NCBI GenBank assembly: GCA_019746975.1
Contig: JAIERK010000080.1
Location: forward strand, 1-64,000
Length of the DNA: 64,000 nucleotides
Reading direction: 5' to 3'
Origin: Candidatus Obscuribacterales bacterium
Lineage (GTDB): Bacteria; Cyanobacteriota; Vampirovibrionia; Obscuribacterales; Obscuribacteraceae
The notes under the pieces were generated by a model. The model made no database searches and had not been told where the DNA came from. It saw only the letters and a program-made list of their open reading frames with translations. The translations under genes were made by a program, and so were the position numbers. Of this stretch, positions 44,797 to 55,343 are shown piece after piece (position 1 is the stretch's first letter; the number at the start of each line of letters is the position of its first letter).

Positions 44797-46206
44797 CTAG
44801 CTTGCCTCCAGCTGACTCACAGAGTCGCCTTTGTGTGAGCCGTTCGGACCCGTGCCATTGGTTTCAATCGGCTGGTCGATTCGGCAGAGCCGAGGAATGA
44901 ATCGCAGCTTCGTGATGCGGTGGCGGTCGGCCTCTTCTATCCTGAGCGTGTACTCTTCAGTTGTGATTTCATCGCCCACCTGTGGCTCGTGACCCAGGCA
45001 CCCAAAGACGTGACCACCGAGGGTGGTGAATTGCTCGTCGTCGATATTGAGTCCGAGCTTGTCGTTGACGTCTTCCAGATCAATCCTCGCGTCTATCATC
45101 ATGGAGCCGTCTTCGAGGGTGGCTATCATCTCTTCGACGACATCGTGTTCGTCGGCGATGTCACCGACCAGCTCCTCGAGCAGATCTTCGAATGTGACCA
45201 TGCCCTCGGTGCCGCCGTGTTCGTCTATGACGACTGCCATATGGGTTTTTCTACGTTTGAATTCAGTCAACAGGTCTTGAAGCGGTTTGTTCTCAGGAAC
45301 AATCAAAATACGCCGGGCCAGCTCTCGAACCAGCGTTGTCTCCTTGCCTTCGACGAAAGCTTTGAGTCCATCGCGAATGTGGACGAATCCGAAAATGTTA
45401 TCGACATCCTTGTCGAAGACTGGAATTCGCGAGTGTCCGTACTTAAGGGCTAGATCAACAAGGTCTCTGACCGGTCGGTCTGCGGCAATACACTTCATGT
45501 CCCGTCTGGGAGTCATGATCTCGGATGCGACCGTGTCTCCGAATTCGAAGACGCTCTGCAGCATCTCTTCTTCTTGTTCTTCTAGAACACCCTGCTCCTG
45601 ACTCTCGGAAACCAGCATCTTGAGCTCTTCTTCGGAGTAAACGAGGCGGTGCTTGGGCGGCTCTGGAATTTTGCTGATGCGCACGATCGCTCTTTGAGTA
45701 GCGTTCATAATAATCAGGAAAGGTTTGGTCGCCGTGCACCAGAAGTGCATAGGCGCGATTGTCCAGAGCATGACTGTTTCTGCTCTCTGGAAGGTAAGAA
45801 TTTTGGGCAACAGTTCGCCTAAAATTGTCTGGATAAATGCGATTATGAAGAATACGATGACGTAGCAGGTCGCTCGGGCGAAGAAGATTACATCGGCAGT
45901 CCATCCAAAGGTCGCGCCTGTGGTGCCCATCCAGCTGGCCAGATCCTCGGCAAAAGCGCTTTCGCCGATGGCACCCGTGGTAAGCATTGCTATCGTGATC
46001 CCGAGCTGACTGCCGGCAAAGAATGTCGGCGGGTCGTCGAAGTATAGCTGAACCCTCTTGGCGAGAGCGTTGCCTTCTTCAGCGAGCTGGTCTATCTGGG
46101 TTCTGCGCACGCGCGCATAGGCCATCTCTGCTGCCACGAAGAAGAAGTTGACACCAGTGAGGAGTAGTAACAAGGCTGAAATGTACAGGTAGTCTAGGTA
46201 CGTCAA
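44797..46206 (-). CDS. CNNM/CorC-family membrane transporter-like protein (HlyC/CorC type)
   Basis: 469 residues. The N-terminal DUF21/CNNM membrane domain has about four helices (about 5-30, 70-90, 110-140, 145-165), with the LLTGVNFFFVAAEMAYARV start and GSQLGITIAMLTTGAIGE. Two CBS motifs follow (about 215-335, with IMTPRRDMKCIAADRPVRDLVDLA, then YGHSRIPVFD). The C-terminus is a CorC_HlyC domain (about 365-450). Such proteins are linked to Mg/Co export or homeostasis. The start is TTG at 46206 with no clear ribosome binding site, so the exact start is uncertain. It leads the rsmA-ispE-nth cluster. Confidence 0.9.
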   Translation of the reverse strand: MTYLDYLYISALLLLLTGVNFFFVAAEMAYARVRRTQIDQLAEEGNALAKRVQLYFDDPPTFFAGSQLGITIAMLTTGAIGESAFAEDLASWMGTTGATFGWTADVIFFARATCYVIVFFIIAFIQTILGELLPKILTFQRAETVMLWTIAPMHFWCTATKPFLIIMNATQRAIVRISKIPEPPKHRLVYSEEELKMLVSESQEQGVLEEQEEEMLQSVFEFGDTVASEIMTPRRDMKCIAADRPVRDLVDLALKYGHSRIPVFDKDVDNIFGFVHIRDGLKAFVEGKETTLVRELARRILIVPENKPLQDLLTEFKRRKTHMAVVIDEHGGTEGMVTFEDLLEELVGDIADEHDVVEEMIATLEDGSMMIDARIDLEDVNDKLGLNIDDEQFTTLGGHVFGCLGHEPQVGDEITTEEYTLRIEEADRHRITKLRFIPRLCRIDQPIETNGTGPNGSHKGDSVSQLEAS

Positions 46207-46228
46207 GAATTTATGGACGCAGAACGAA

Positions 46229-46405
46229 TCAGCGTCTCATCCCTCCTGTGCCACCCGAATACGCTTGGATTCCTGCTGGCCGTCGGAACGCCGGACTGAC
46301 CGCAATTAGCTCAGGCGATTGGATCAAGAACACGGGCGAACACCATTGAGGAGGTTCTTCCGGGTCGTCGTTAGCGCTCTTGGAGCTACTGTGTGATTCT
46401 TCCAT
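46229..46405 (-). CDS. Possible small protein upstream of the CNNM gene
   Basis: A 58-codon frame from ATG 46405 to TGA, 22 bases upstream of the transporter start and in the same direction. It is Ser/Pro/Glu-rich at the N-terminus (MEESHSSSKSANDDPEEPP) and ends in a Gly-rich segment. No ribosome binding site is visible, and no family is recognised. It is weakly supported: position and length are the only arguments. Confidence 0.3.
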   Translation of the reverse strand: MEESHSSSKSANDDPEEPPQWCSPVFLIQSPELIAVSPAFRRPAGIQAYSGGTGGMRR

Positions 46406-46444
46406 ATTAAGCTAGCTAGTATTAACTTCCTGCTTCCCAATGCT

Positions 46445-46465
46445 GGTTGCCCTATATGGGTAACC
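46445..46465. repeat. Short hairpin, 8-bp stem with one G-T pair
   Basis: GGTTGCCC and GGGTAACC flank the loop TATAT, in the 250-base gap (46406-46656) between the divergent small ORF and the exported protein gene. It could be an operator or a leader hairpin. The rest of the gap holds nothing I recognise. Confidence 0.45.
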
Positions 46466-46656
46466 TTGTTAAATAACGCTGCATGGCTTAGCAGGTTACC
46501 CCGATCCTACCATAAGGGCACAGGATTTCAATCTCAAGCTTTCCATGATCAAAGTCCCGAGGTTATCAAGGATTTAGGAAAAGTCCGCACAATAAGCACT
46601 TTCGGACATGAGATAATGTTGCGGTCCTGGTTCCTGGTGCCAAAAGAAAAGCCAAC

Positions 46657-47217
46657 ATGGATAGTCGTCGTATATCCGGAAAGCCCCTGATCGCAATAGC
46701 GCTCGGTTTTTTCATGTTTGTTAACTCTGCCGAACCGACAAGAGCCGAGAAATTTAAGGCATCGCAAGACAAACCCTCGGCCCGCATCAGAGACAATTCT
46801 GGACGCCAGATCGCCGCCTTGAGTCCAGGGCTGAAGAAAGATAAGAATTTAGAGTCTCAAGGCGATGGGTTTGAAGCGACCATAAGTTCCTACCGGAAAA
46901 AACTGGTTGGAGAGCTAGAGTCTCATAATATTTTGGTCGAAGTTCCAGAAGTCGACGTTCCTGACAATATGGAGAGCACCTGCAATGAGTGCTTCAAAGC
47001 TGTTCGTACGGCTTTTGTCTTCACCCAGGAGCATTCCGCCGAGTTTGCCGGTTGGATGGCTCGTTACGCTAAGCAGTTGGTCAGTCAGCCGAAAATGACA
47101 CCAATCAGCAGTCCCTACGATCACGGGCAACGACTGGTCGAGCCTACAACATCGCAGTCGAATTCCAAACTATTTTATACTGACGAAGGTCGACTCAAGA
47201 CGGTGACCAACCGATAG
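46657..47217 (+). CDS. Exported protein, unknown function
   Basis: 186 residues. A signal peptide (about 8-30, ISGKPLIAIALGFFMFVNSAEPTRA) leads into a hydrophilic segment and a helical part (about 70-150) with C-x2-C (STCNECFKAV, about residues 109-112). This pair could form a disulfide or bind metal. The C-terminal 40 residues are Ser/Gln-rich. No family recognised. The next TPR gene on the same strand starts about 150 bp downstream. Confidence 0.65.
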   Translation: MDSRRISGKPLIAIALGFFMFVNSAEPTRAEKFKASQDKPSARIRDNSGRQIAALSPGLKKDKNLESQGDGFEATISSYRKKLVGELESHNILVEVPEVDVPDNMESTCNECFKAVRTAFVFTQEHSAEFAGWMARYAKQLVSQPKMTPISSPYDHGQRLVEPTTSQSNSKLFYTDEGRLKTVTNR

Positions 47218-47366
47218 TCCGTGATTGATGCGGTCAAGTACCGGATACCAGTCAGCCGGAAGTTCGCTGAATCAGTTCGAATTCTCCATTAGTTCTTGGC
47301 TCGGTCAACCGTTGATTGATTTCTCTCTTCGATTTGCACGGACAATCGCTGAAGCTATCCCTAGAT

Positions 47367-48874
47367 ATGCACCGCTTGCGCGACTTCATTAAGTTAATGG
47401 CAATCCTCCTCGTCGTTATGACGGTGAGTGGTATTACTGAGGGTGCGCATGCCGCGCGTCGTGGAGCATGGCGGGAGCTTGGCCGGCAGGCCAGCTACAA
47501 TCGCCGAATCTGCCACTACGAGAGGGCGCTGTCACTCTACGAAGCGGCGCTGGAATCCTTGAGGAGTGAACATCGGGACGCCGACGAGCAGTACGATCTT
47601 GAATTGATGATTGCCGAAACATATCGTTTGCAAAAACGTTTTGCCGATGCAAAGCAGATTTACGATCGTCTCGAACCCATTATAAAAACGGGAAAATATC
47701 CCGATCCATTGCTTGCCTGTCGATACTACACTCGTCGAGCTGATCTGGCTTTCAATCTGGCGAGAGTTGATGACGCGCTGAGCGACATCAGAGCGGCGAT
47801 TTCGGTGAAGAAGAAGTACTTCTACAAAGACGCCGGGACTGTCGTGCGACAACAGGTATATCTGATGAAGAAGCTTCGTGAGCACGATCATCTCGAGTCG
47901 TGGCACGCTGAAATGAAAGAGTGGTATCCGCAGATTCAACTCGGCACAGCTCCAAAAGAAGTTGTCGAAGAGTACAAATTGGGCATTGCCCAAATGCACA
48001 AGGAGCTGCCTAAGAAAATTTCAGAAGGTCGGCTGAATCAGGCGGAAAAACTTCTCCGGCTCTGTAGTGACATGGACTATGATTATGCAAGACTGCTTGA
48101 ATTTTGGAGCATTTATTTCTACCACTGCTTTGCTCTGAGGCGGCAAGCGGAACTCGAAAATGCAATGGTTGATATCACCAACGTACTCGACTACGTTGAG
48201 TCTAACCCACATCTGAAAGTGCGGGTGTCGCGAATCTTCTCTACGCGTCTGGCGCTCATTAATGTTTATGTCGCGCAAAGAAAACAAGCTGAGGTTGATG
48301 CGGAAACGGAAAAGATTAATCAGCTCCTTTCGGGCTCTCCGCTCAGTCCTCTAGAGAAGGAGTTCTACACATGGGAAGCGAAGTTGAGGCTTTCCATGAT
48401 TGAGCTCAGGCATGACCGTCCGGTAACCCGCGAAATGAGTCGGCAGATCAAGGATGCGACTAATCATCTGACCGATTTGCTGTCGAAAAAGGCCTTTCTG
48501 ACGCCGAAACTGGAGGAAGAAATTCGAATGGCCGAAGTGAGAGGTCGAATGAATCTCATAGTGCTATACGCTAATCGAGGATTGTTAGACGAGGCTGAAC
48601 AAGAGCTTCTCAGGCTCCCGCCCATGAACAAAGATCCGAAAAAAGATTCAATTCCGTTCTACCGGCATAGGCTTTCCGGGCCTTATGCCAGGTTGGCAAA
48701 AGTAGCGATTGAGCAAGGTCAAGACAACAGGCGAGACACCTGGTCGAAACCGCTCGCAAGCTCTTCCCCAATTTAAAACGTGTGCCGAAAAATCTGCGCT
48801 ATAAGGCTTCACTGGATGTTCCTGTCTTACCGGCAATTGAGTATGTAGAGCAACAGCTCAAGCATTCCCACTGA
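47367..48874 (+). pseudogene. Exported TPR protein gene with a C-terminal frameshift
   Basis: From ATG 47367 (an upstream TTG at 47316 is less likely), a signal peptide (LMAILLVVMTVSGITEGAHA) precedes a long alpha-helical, TPR-like protein (about 450 residues). The first frame ends at 48776 after an odd Ser-rich tail (DTWSKPLASSSPI). In another frame the next 150 bases read as a natural helix and C-terminus (RQQARHLVETARKLFPNLKRVP, then YKASLDVPVLPAIEYVEQQL) down to a TGA at 48872-48874. A single base lost near 48716 would join the two. Either the sequence has an error there or the gene is a recent frameshift variant whose first product is nearly full length. Confidence 0.7.
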
Positions 48875-49255
48875 CTGCAGGGAGGCGGCGTCGACAAGAC
48901 CTCTAAATTGGCATAGGCACCGCCAGTAATACTGTATGTATTCTCCTCAATTGTTGCCAATTGGCAAAGTCGTGCTCAGTTCGCAGGTTTTCACACCGAA
49001 AGTTAACCAAGGACCGGCGTAAATTCGTGATTTTTGTCTTTCTATGTGGCAGACTCTTTTATAGGAGTCATATAAAAAAATTATTTTCTTGCGAGAAACT
49101 TTCGTCTCTCGCAGGATTGTTCTAGTTTCAGGTCTAATCTCTGGTTGTGATCAAGCATGAGTCAAGACTCCTTCAAAAGGAATCTATTAATTTAGACCTG
49201 CAAAATCGCTCACGATTCTCTCACCAAGTTTTTAAACAATAGAGGCTACAGCAAG
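48875..49255 (+). promoter_or_regulatory. Upstream region of the hybrid-kinase operon
   Basis: 381 bases without a gene and with several symmetric elements. TTGCCAATTGGCAA at 48954-48967 is a perfect 14-bp palindrome, a candidate operator. TTGTCT (49034-49039) and TTTATA (49058-49063), 18 bases apart, are a possible sigma-70 promoter. GCGAGA / TCTCGC near 49091-49112 can form a hairpin. CAGGTCTAA (49129-49137) pairs with TTAGACCTG (49192-49200) across 54 bases in the leader. Their role is inferred only from position upstream of the kinase start at 49256. Confidence 0.35.
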
Positions 49256-52200
49256 ATGACAACCACTCGTCGCACAGGAGAGCAGGACAAGGCAACCACC
49301 CAGGCGCAGACTAACCACAGAGACTCGGTTGATGCGAAGCAACTGCTGCGGGGCTTGAGGATGATGGGGAAAGGCGACTTCTCCGTCCGCTTGCCGCTTG
49401 ATGAGACTGGTATTGCCGGTGACATCGCCGAAGCGTTCAACCACATCGCCGAGCTCCAGCAGCGCCTGACCGACGAGATGGACCGAATCAGCACGGTCGT
49501 TGGTAAAGAAGGGAAGATCAAGCAACGCGCCGCGCTTAGTGACGCCAGCGGCGGTTGGGCTGAGTGTATCGAATCCGTCAACAATCTGGTGGGCGATCTT
49601 GTCCGACCGACGACTGAGGTCTCACGTGTTATTGGCGCGGTGGCAAAAGGGGATTTGACTCAGACGATGGCTCTCGAAATCGAGGGCGGTCCACTCAAAG
49701 GCGAGTTCTTAAGAACCGCAAAAACAATCAACACAATGGTGGATCAGCTCAGCTCCTTCACCTCCGAGGTAACTCGTGTGGCGAGAGAAGTAGGTACGGA
49801 AGGCAAACTCGGCGGTCAGGCGCAGGTGAAGGGCGTGTCCGGTACCTGGAAAGACCTCACCGACTCCGTCAACTCGATGGCATCCAACCTGACAGCTCAG
49901 GTGCGTAACATCGCAGAAGTGACAACGGCTGTGGCGAAAGGCGATCTCTCCAAAAAGATCACCGTGGACGTTAAAGGCGAAATCTTGGAGTTGAAAAACA
50001 CCATCAACGTCATGGTGGACCAGCTCTCGTCTTTCGCCTCAGAGGTAACTCGTGTGGCAAGGGAAGTAGGAACCGAAGGTAAGCTCGGCGGACAGGCGGA
50101 CGTGCAAGGTGTGTCGGGTACGTGGAAGGATCTTACCGACAACGTCAACGGTCTGGCTGCTAACCTGACGACACAGGTACGCGCTATCGCGGAAGTAGCA
50201 ACAGCGGTGACGAAGGGTGACCTCACCCGAGCCATCGACGTAGAAGCCCGGGGTGAGGTCGCGGCGCTCAAAGATAACATCAACGAGATGATCCGTAACC
50301 TCAAGGATACGACGCAGAAAAACACTGAGCAGGACTGGTTGAAGACCAACCTTGCGAAGTTCACGAGTATGCTACAGGGGCAAAGAGATTTGCTCACTGT
50401 AGCTAACCTGATTCTGTCCGAAGTGGCACCACTCGTCAGAGCGCAACTCGGTGTGTTCTATATTAATGAACTCGACGAAGGCGAGCCGGTTCTCAAACTA
50501 TTGGGAAGCTATGCATATCAGAGACGCAAACAGCTCTCCGAGAAGTTCAGACTTAGGGAAGGTTTGATCGGACAGTGCGCACTCGAGAAGCAGAGGATTC
50601 TAATCGAGGATGTGCCGGGTGATTACCTGAAGATTGCATCCGGATTGGGCGAAAGTTCTCCTCGTAACATAGTGGCGCTGCCGGTGTTGTTCGAAGGTGA
50701 GGTCAAAGCGATTATCGAACTCGCCTCGTTCAACTATTTCTCGGAAACACACTTGAACTTCCTCGATCAGCTTACTGAAAGTATTGGTATCGTGCTTAAT
50801 ACCATCGAAGCGAACATGAGAACGGAAAACCTCCTGAAGCAATCGCAGTCACTGGCGCAAGAGCTGCAGGTTCAACAGGAAGAACTGACCGAGACCAACA
50901 GACGACTGGAACAACAAGCAAAGACCCTGCAGGCGTCGGAAGAAATGCTCACGAGACAGCAAGAAGAGCTGCGCAATACCAACGAAGAGTTGGAAGAAAA
51001 GGCAAAACTGCTCGCTTCTCAGAATACGGAGGTGGAACGAAAGAACCAGGAAATCGAGCAGGCAAGAAGAAGTCTGGAAGAGAAAGCCGAACAGCTCGCG
51101 CTCACATCCAAGTACAAGTCCGAATTCCTCGCCAACATGTCGCACGAGCTGCGTACTCCACTCAATAGCTTGCTGATTCTATCCAAGCTCTTGTCGGAGA
51201 ATGGCGAAGGCAACCTCTCGGACAAGCAAGTCGATTTTTCCAAGACGATTCACGAGTCCGGATCCGACCTGCTCGAGCTCATCAACGACATCCTCGACCT
51301 GTCCAAGATCGAATCCGGAACAATTGCAATCGACGTGGCGGATGTCGCTTTCGACGAAATTCGCATGTCTCTGGAGCGCAATTTCAGACAGGTGGCGGAG
51401 GCCAAGGGGCTCGAATTCGAGATCGATATCAGTCCGGACTTGCCGACCAAGCTTTTGACGGACTCGAAGCGATTGCAACAGGTGCTGAAGAACCTTCTAT
51501 CGAACGCCTTCAAGTTTACCGAAGTAGGCAAAGTCGTACTTGCCTTCGGGGTGGCGGAGCAGGGATGGAGCGCCGAGCGCGAAAAGCTCAATCAAGCTTC
51601 CATGGTCCTATCGTTCGCCGTCAAAGACACCGGTATCGGTATTCCGCTCGACAAACAGAAGATTATCTTCGAAGCATTCCAGCAAGCCGATGGTAGTACG
51701 AGCCGCAAATATGGCGGAACCGGACTGGGCTTGCCTATCAGCCGCGAAATCGCCAATCTGCTCGGCGGTGAGCTCAGGGTCGATAGCGCTCCTGGAGAAG
51801 GCAGCACATTCACCCTCTATATGCCGGAATCCTATTCACCTTCGCAAACTGTACTGCGTCGCGGAGTATATAGAGAGGTGCAGGCTGCGCCGCCTCCGTC
51901 AGTCGCACCGCAGGACCTTCTCACCGAGAAGGCACTGCTTCTGGAAAACGTCGTGGCTGACGACAGAGGTAGCCTCGAATCTGGCGATTGGGTGCTATTG
52001 ATTATCGAAGACGATCAGCTATTTGCCCGATTGCTTCTCGATATGGCAAGAGAGTCCGGATTCAAGGGACTGGTGGCGGTTACCGGCGAATCTGCTCTGG
52101 CATTGGCACGGAGATTCGTACCTGATGCTATAACACTAGATCTAAGACTGCCGGACATGGACGGTTGGACGATACTAGACAGGCTAAAGCATGACCCCAC

Positions 52201-53158
52201 TACCCGCCACATACCGGTTAACGTCATCTCTTGCGACCAGCAGCGAGAAAGAGGTTTCCGTCAGGGGGTCATCGGTTATCTCGATAAGCCAGTCAACAAA
52301 GATGCTATCAATGAGGCTCTGGAGCAGGTGAAGAGTTTTGTAGCATGTTCTGCCAAAAAACTGCTCGTGATCGAACCGGATCGCGATCAGGCTCGCTCGG
52401 TTCTCGAGCTCATAGGCGACGGCGACGTGAAGAGCAAGATGGCGATGACAGGCAAGGAAGCTCTGGATCTGCTGAAAAATGAGCACTTCGATTGCCTCGT
52501 AGTGGCAACCACACTATCTGATATGAGCGGATATGAGTTTGTCCGACGCATTCGAGACGACCTGGGTATCGTGAGATTGCCTGTGATTGTCTATGCCGGA
52601 CGAGATTTCACCGAAGAAGAACAACTGGAAGTGCAGCGCATGGGCAAGATGACTCTTGTCAAAGAAGCCGAGTCGCCTCATCGCCTGCTTGATGAGACCG
52701 CTCTGTTCTTGCACCGTCTCCAGCAGGACATGCCGGAACCGGCAAGAGTCATGATCGAACGATCTCAAAAACTCGATCGCGTCCTCAAAGACAGGAAGAT
52801 TCTGATTGTAGACGACGATGTCCGCAATATCTTCGCGCTCACCAGCATTCTGGAAGCGAATCACATGAAGGTCAGTTATGCAGAGCGTGGGAAGGAAGCA
52901 ATTAAAATTCTCGCGCACGATCCTGCAATCGAAGTGGTTTTGATGGATGTGATGATGCCGGACATGGACGGTTTCGAAACTATCCGGAGAATCCGCGATA
53001 TCGAGCAGTTTGAAAAACTGCCCATCATTGCATTGACCGCGAAAGCGATGAAAGGCGATCGCGAGAAGTGTATGGAGGCGGGAGCCTCCGATTACATCGC
53101 CAAACCGGTCGATGTCGAGCAACTCAAATCTCTCCTGCGGGTGTGGTTATATGAATGA
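49256..53158 (+). CDS. Soluble hybrid histidine kinase with HAMP array, GAF domain and three receivers
   Basis: 1300 residues with no membrane segment or signal peptide. Order: a poly-HAMP array (about 20-350), in which two units of 92 residues (about 160-250 and 252-343) are almost identical, as in Nik1-type kinases; GAF (about 370-520); a Gln/Glu-rich coiled coil (about 525-620); HisKA with H630 ([11 protein letters not shown]); ATPase (N-box [10 protein letters not shown]-boxes DTGIGIPLD and GTGLGLPIS); receiver 1 with D962 ([10 protein letters not shown]); receiver 2 with the acceptor Asp lost ([13 protein letters not shown]); receiver 3 with D1231 ([11 protein letters not shown]). No histidine phosphotransfer domain is present. 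Its stop overlaps the next kinase start (ATGA). Osmotic or cytoplasmic-state sensing is a guess from fungal Nik1 relatives. Confidence 0.92.
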   Translation: MTTTRRTGEQDKATTQAQTNHRDSVDAKQLLRGLRMMGKGDFSVRLPLDETGIAGDIAEAFNHIAELQQRLTDEMDRISTVVGKEGKIKQRAALSDASGGWAECIESVNNLVGDLVRPTTEVSRVIGAVAKGDLTQTMALEIEGGPLKGEFLRTAKTINTMVDQLSSFTSEVTRVAREVGTEGKLGGQAQVKGVSGTWKDLTDSVNSMASNLTAQVRNIAEVTTAVAKGDLSKKITVDVKGEILELKNTINVMVDQLSSFASEVTRVAREVGTEGKLGGQADVQGVSGTWKDLTDNVNGLAANLTTQVRAIAEVATAVTKGDLTRAIDVEARGEVAALKDNINEMIRNLKDTTQKNTEQDWLKTNLAKFTSMLQGQRDLLTVANLILSEVAPLVRAQLGVFYINELDEGEPVLKLLGSYAYQRRKQLSEKFRLREGLIGQCALEKQRILIEDVPGDYLKIASGLGESSPRNIVALPVLFEGEVKAIIELASFNYFSETHLNFLDQLTESIGIVLNTIEANMRTENLLKQSQSLAQELQVQQEELTETNRRLEQQAKTLQASEEMLTRQQEELRNTNEELEEKAKLLASQNTEVERKNQEIEQARRSLEEKAEQLALTSKYKSEFLANMSHELRTPLNSLLILSKLLSENGEGNLSDKQVDFSKTIHESGSDLLELINDILDLSKIESGTIAIDVADVAFDEIRMSLERNFRQVAEAKGLEFEIDISPDLPTKLLTDSKRLQQVLKNLLSNAFKFTEVGKVVLAFGVAEQGWSAEREKLNQASMVLSFAVKDTGIGIPLDKQKIIFEAFQQADGSTSRKYGGTGLGLPISREIANLLGGELRVDSAPGEGSTFTLYMPESYSPSQTVLRRGVYREVQAAPPPSVAPQDLLTEKALLLENVVADDRGSLESGDWVLLIIEDDQLFARLLLDMARESGFKGLVAVTGESALALARRFVPDAITLDLRLPDMDGWTILDRLKHDPTTRHIPVNVISCDQQRERGFRQGVIGYLDKPVNKDAINEALEQVKSFVACSAKKLLVIEPDRDQARSVLELIGDGDVKSKMAMTGKEALDLLKNEHFDCLVVATTLSDMSGYEFVRRIRDDLGIVRLPVIVYAGRDFTEEEQLEVQRMGKMTLVKEAESPHRLLDETALFLHRLQQDMPEPARVMIERSQKLDRVLKDRKILIVDDDVRNIFALTSILEANHMKVSYAERGKEAIKILAHDPAIEVVLMDVMMPDMDGFETIRRIRDIEQFEKLPIIALTAKAMKGDREKCMEAGASDYIAKPVDVEQLKSLLRVWLYE

Positions 53159-55335
53159 CCACACCCGCTCCTGGTGAACAATGTATGACCGCGATCGATG
53201 ACAACAATGCCAAAATATTGATCGTCGACGATCAGCCGGAGAATCTTGTCGCGCTCGAAGCACTTCTCTCCGGCTTCGCTCAGCAGATAATCAGGGCTGG
53301 CTCCGGTCGCGAAGCATTGAAGTTGTTGTTGGATAATGAGGTTGCTCTCATTCTGTTGGACATTCAAATGCCTGACATGGATGGCTTTGAGACAGCCGCA
53401 ATGATCAGGCAAAGAGAGGTCTCGAAGCACATCCCGATCATATTCCTGACCGCGATGTACACGGAAGATGTCTACGAATCAGAGGCGTACGCCCTTGGCG
53501 CAGTGGACTTCATAGCCAAGCCTTTTGCCTCTCACGTGTTGCTCTCGAAGGTGCATTTTTTCGTCGATTTGTTCAGGAAAACGCAGCGTATTAAACAGCA
53601 GAACAATCTCATTCGTGAGATTGAGAAGCGCCGAATGGAAGAGGTAAGGGACCGTCTCGAGGCGGAAAAACAGAGAATGGTGGCGGAACTCGCGAGTAAA
53701 GAGAACGAGCGTGAGTTGTTGGAAGAGCGCAGTACGCAACTGCAAAAAGCCGACAGACTCAAGGATGAATTTCTTGCCAACATGAGCCACGAGATTCGAA
53801 CGCCGATGAACGCTGTAATTGGCTTCTCAGAACTACTGCTCGGAACCTCGCTTGACTCCGAGCAATACGAGTTCGGTATAAGGATAAAGGAATCGGCGCA
53901 GGGTTTGCTTACACTGATCAATGATATCCTCGATTTGTCGAAAATCGCGGCAGGAAAGCTTGATCTCGAGCCGGTCGATTTTGAATTGGCACCACTTGTC
54001 GAAGGTACAGCCGCGATTCTGTCTGAGTCGGCTCGCGATAAAAGGCTTAGCCTCATGACGTACATCGATCCGGAGTTACCGAGAACAATTTTTGGAGACC
54101 CAGGTCGATTGAGGCAGGTATTACTTAACCTTGTCGGCAATGCAATCAGATTTACCGAGGCCGGAGAAGTTATTGTGAAAGTCACCAGGGTCGAGACCCT
54201 GGAACCAGCTCCGGACGGCAAGATGACCATTCTGTTCAGTATTTCTGATACCGGAATCGGTCTGTCGCTAGAAGAACAGGGCAGATTGTTTAGACCGTTC
54301 ACTCAGGCGGACGGTTCGACTACTAGGAAATTCGGTGGTACAGGGCTGGGTCTATCCATTTCGAAGAGACTGGTTGAACTGATGGATGGTGAAATCAGCG
54401 TGGCTAGTTTGCCTGGGCAGGGATCGACTTTCTCATTCGTAGTTAATCTCAAGCCGGGCGACCTGGAAAAACCGGCTGCCCCCGATGAGTTCAAGCAAGT
54501 CAGAGTTCTACAGGTTGATTCGCAGCAAAGCGCCCGCGACATCCTTCACTCCTACCTCACATCATGGAAGATCAGGGTCGATACTGCCGATGGTGCCGGT
54601 CAAGCACTAAGGATGATGGCGGAACAAGAGCGTATCAATCTCCCTTATGACCTGGTATTTATGGAGTCGAAATTACCAGATCTCAGCGCTTTCGAGTTAC
54701 TGGAAAACATTCGAAACGATGGCTTCATCGATACGAGAATGATTCTCTGCACCGGAGATGATGGTCTAGGCGAGCGAGCATTGAAATCTGGATTCTCCGC
54801 ATATCTTACAAAACCTGTTATGCAATCTACGCTGTTTGACTGCATCTTGAGGGTCATCAAGGGAGACAAGCTGCCTTCCGTGGTTGGTAGCATCAGCGAT
54901 ACCAACGTTCCTGTTTATCGGAAGAGCTCAGAGCGATTTACAATTCTCCTGGCCGAAGACAATCCCGTCAATCAAATGGTTACTCAATTGCAGTTGAAGA
55001 AGCTCGGTCACAACTGTAAAGTTGTCTCGAATGGCAAAGAGGCTATTCAGGCTCTGGAAGGAACACCTAATGTCCTCGTCCTGATGGATTGTCAGATGCC
55101 AGACATGGATGGACTGGAGGCGGCCAAGGCCATTCGGAAGGCGGAGGTCCTCACCGGGCGACATGTTCCTATAGTTGGGCTGACCGCCCACGCCATGAGC
55201 GGAGATCGTGAAAAATGTATCGCCGCTGGAATGGACGACTATCTGAGCAAACCGGCTTCAATCGAGCAATTGAATAAGACTCTAGAGAAGTGGCTCCCAA
55301 AGAATGAGACTTGTCTGGTGAAGCAAGCCGATTAG
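53155..55335 (+). CDS. Hybrid histidine kinase: receiver - kinase - two receivers
   Basis: 726 residues, cytoplasmic. Order: receiver with D69 (ILLDIQMPDMDG); a charged coiled coil (about 140-205); HisKA with H212 (MSHEIRTPMNAVIG); ATPase (NLVGNAIRFTEAG, DTGIGLSLEE, GTGLGLSIS); a receiver in which Glu504 replaces the phosphoacceptor Asp (VFMESKLPDLS); and a final receiver with D645 (LMDCQMPDMDG). The N-terminal receiver probably takes phosphate from the upstream kinase, with which it overlaps by 4 bp, giving a two-kinase relay. The Glu receiver could mimic a permanently phosphorylated state. Confidence 0.92.
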   Translation: MTTPAPGEQCMTAIDDNNAKILIVDDQPENLVALEALLSGFAQQIIRAGSGREALKLLLDNEVALILLDIQMPDMDGFETAAMIRQREVSKHIPIIFLTAMYTEDVYESEAYALGAVDFIAKPFASHVLLSKVHFFVDLFRKTQRIKQQNNLIREIEKRRMEEVRDRLEAEKQRMVAELASKENERELLEERSTQLQKADRLKDEFLANMSHEIRTPMNAVIGFSELLLGTSLDSEQYEFGIRIKESAQGLLTLINDILDLSKIAAGKLDLEPVDFELAPLVEGTAAILSESARDKRLSLMTYIDPELPRTIFGDPGRLRQVLLNLVGNAIRFTEAGEVIVKVTRVETLEPAPDGKMTILFSISDTGIGLSLEEQGRLFRPFTQADGSTTRKFGGTGLGLSISKRLVELMDGEISVASLPGQGSTFSFVVNLKPGDLEKPAAPDEFKQVRVLQVDSQQSARDILHSYLTSWKIRVDTADGAGQALRMMAEQERINLPYDLVFMESKLPDLSAFELLENIRNDGFIDTRMILCTGDDGLGERALKSGFSAYLTKPVMQSTLFDCILRVIKGDKLPSVVGSISDTNVPVYRKSSERFTILLAEDNPVNQMVTQLQLKKLGHNCKVVSNGKEAIQALEGTPNVLVLMDCQMPDMDGLEAAKAIRKAEVLTGRHVPIVGLTAHAMSGDREKCIAAGMDDYLSKPASIEQLNKTLEKWLPKNETCLVKQAD

Positions 55336-55343
55336 CTTTTGTA

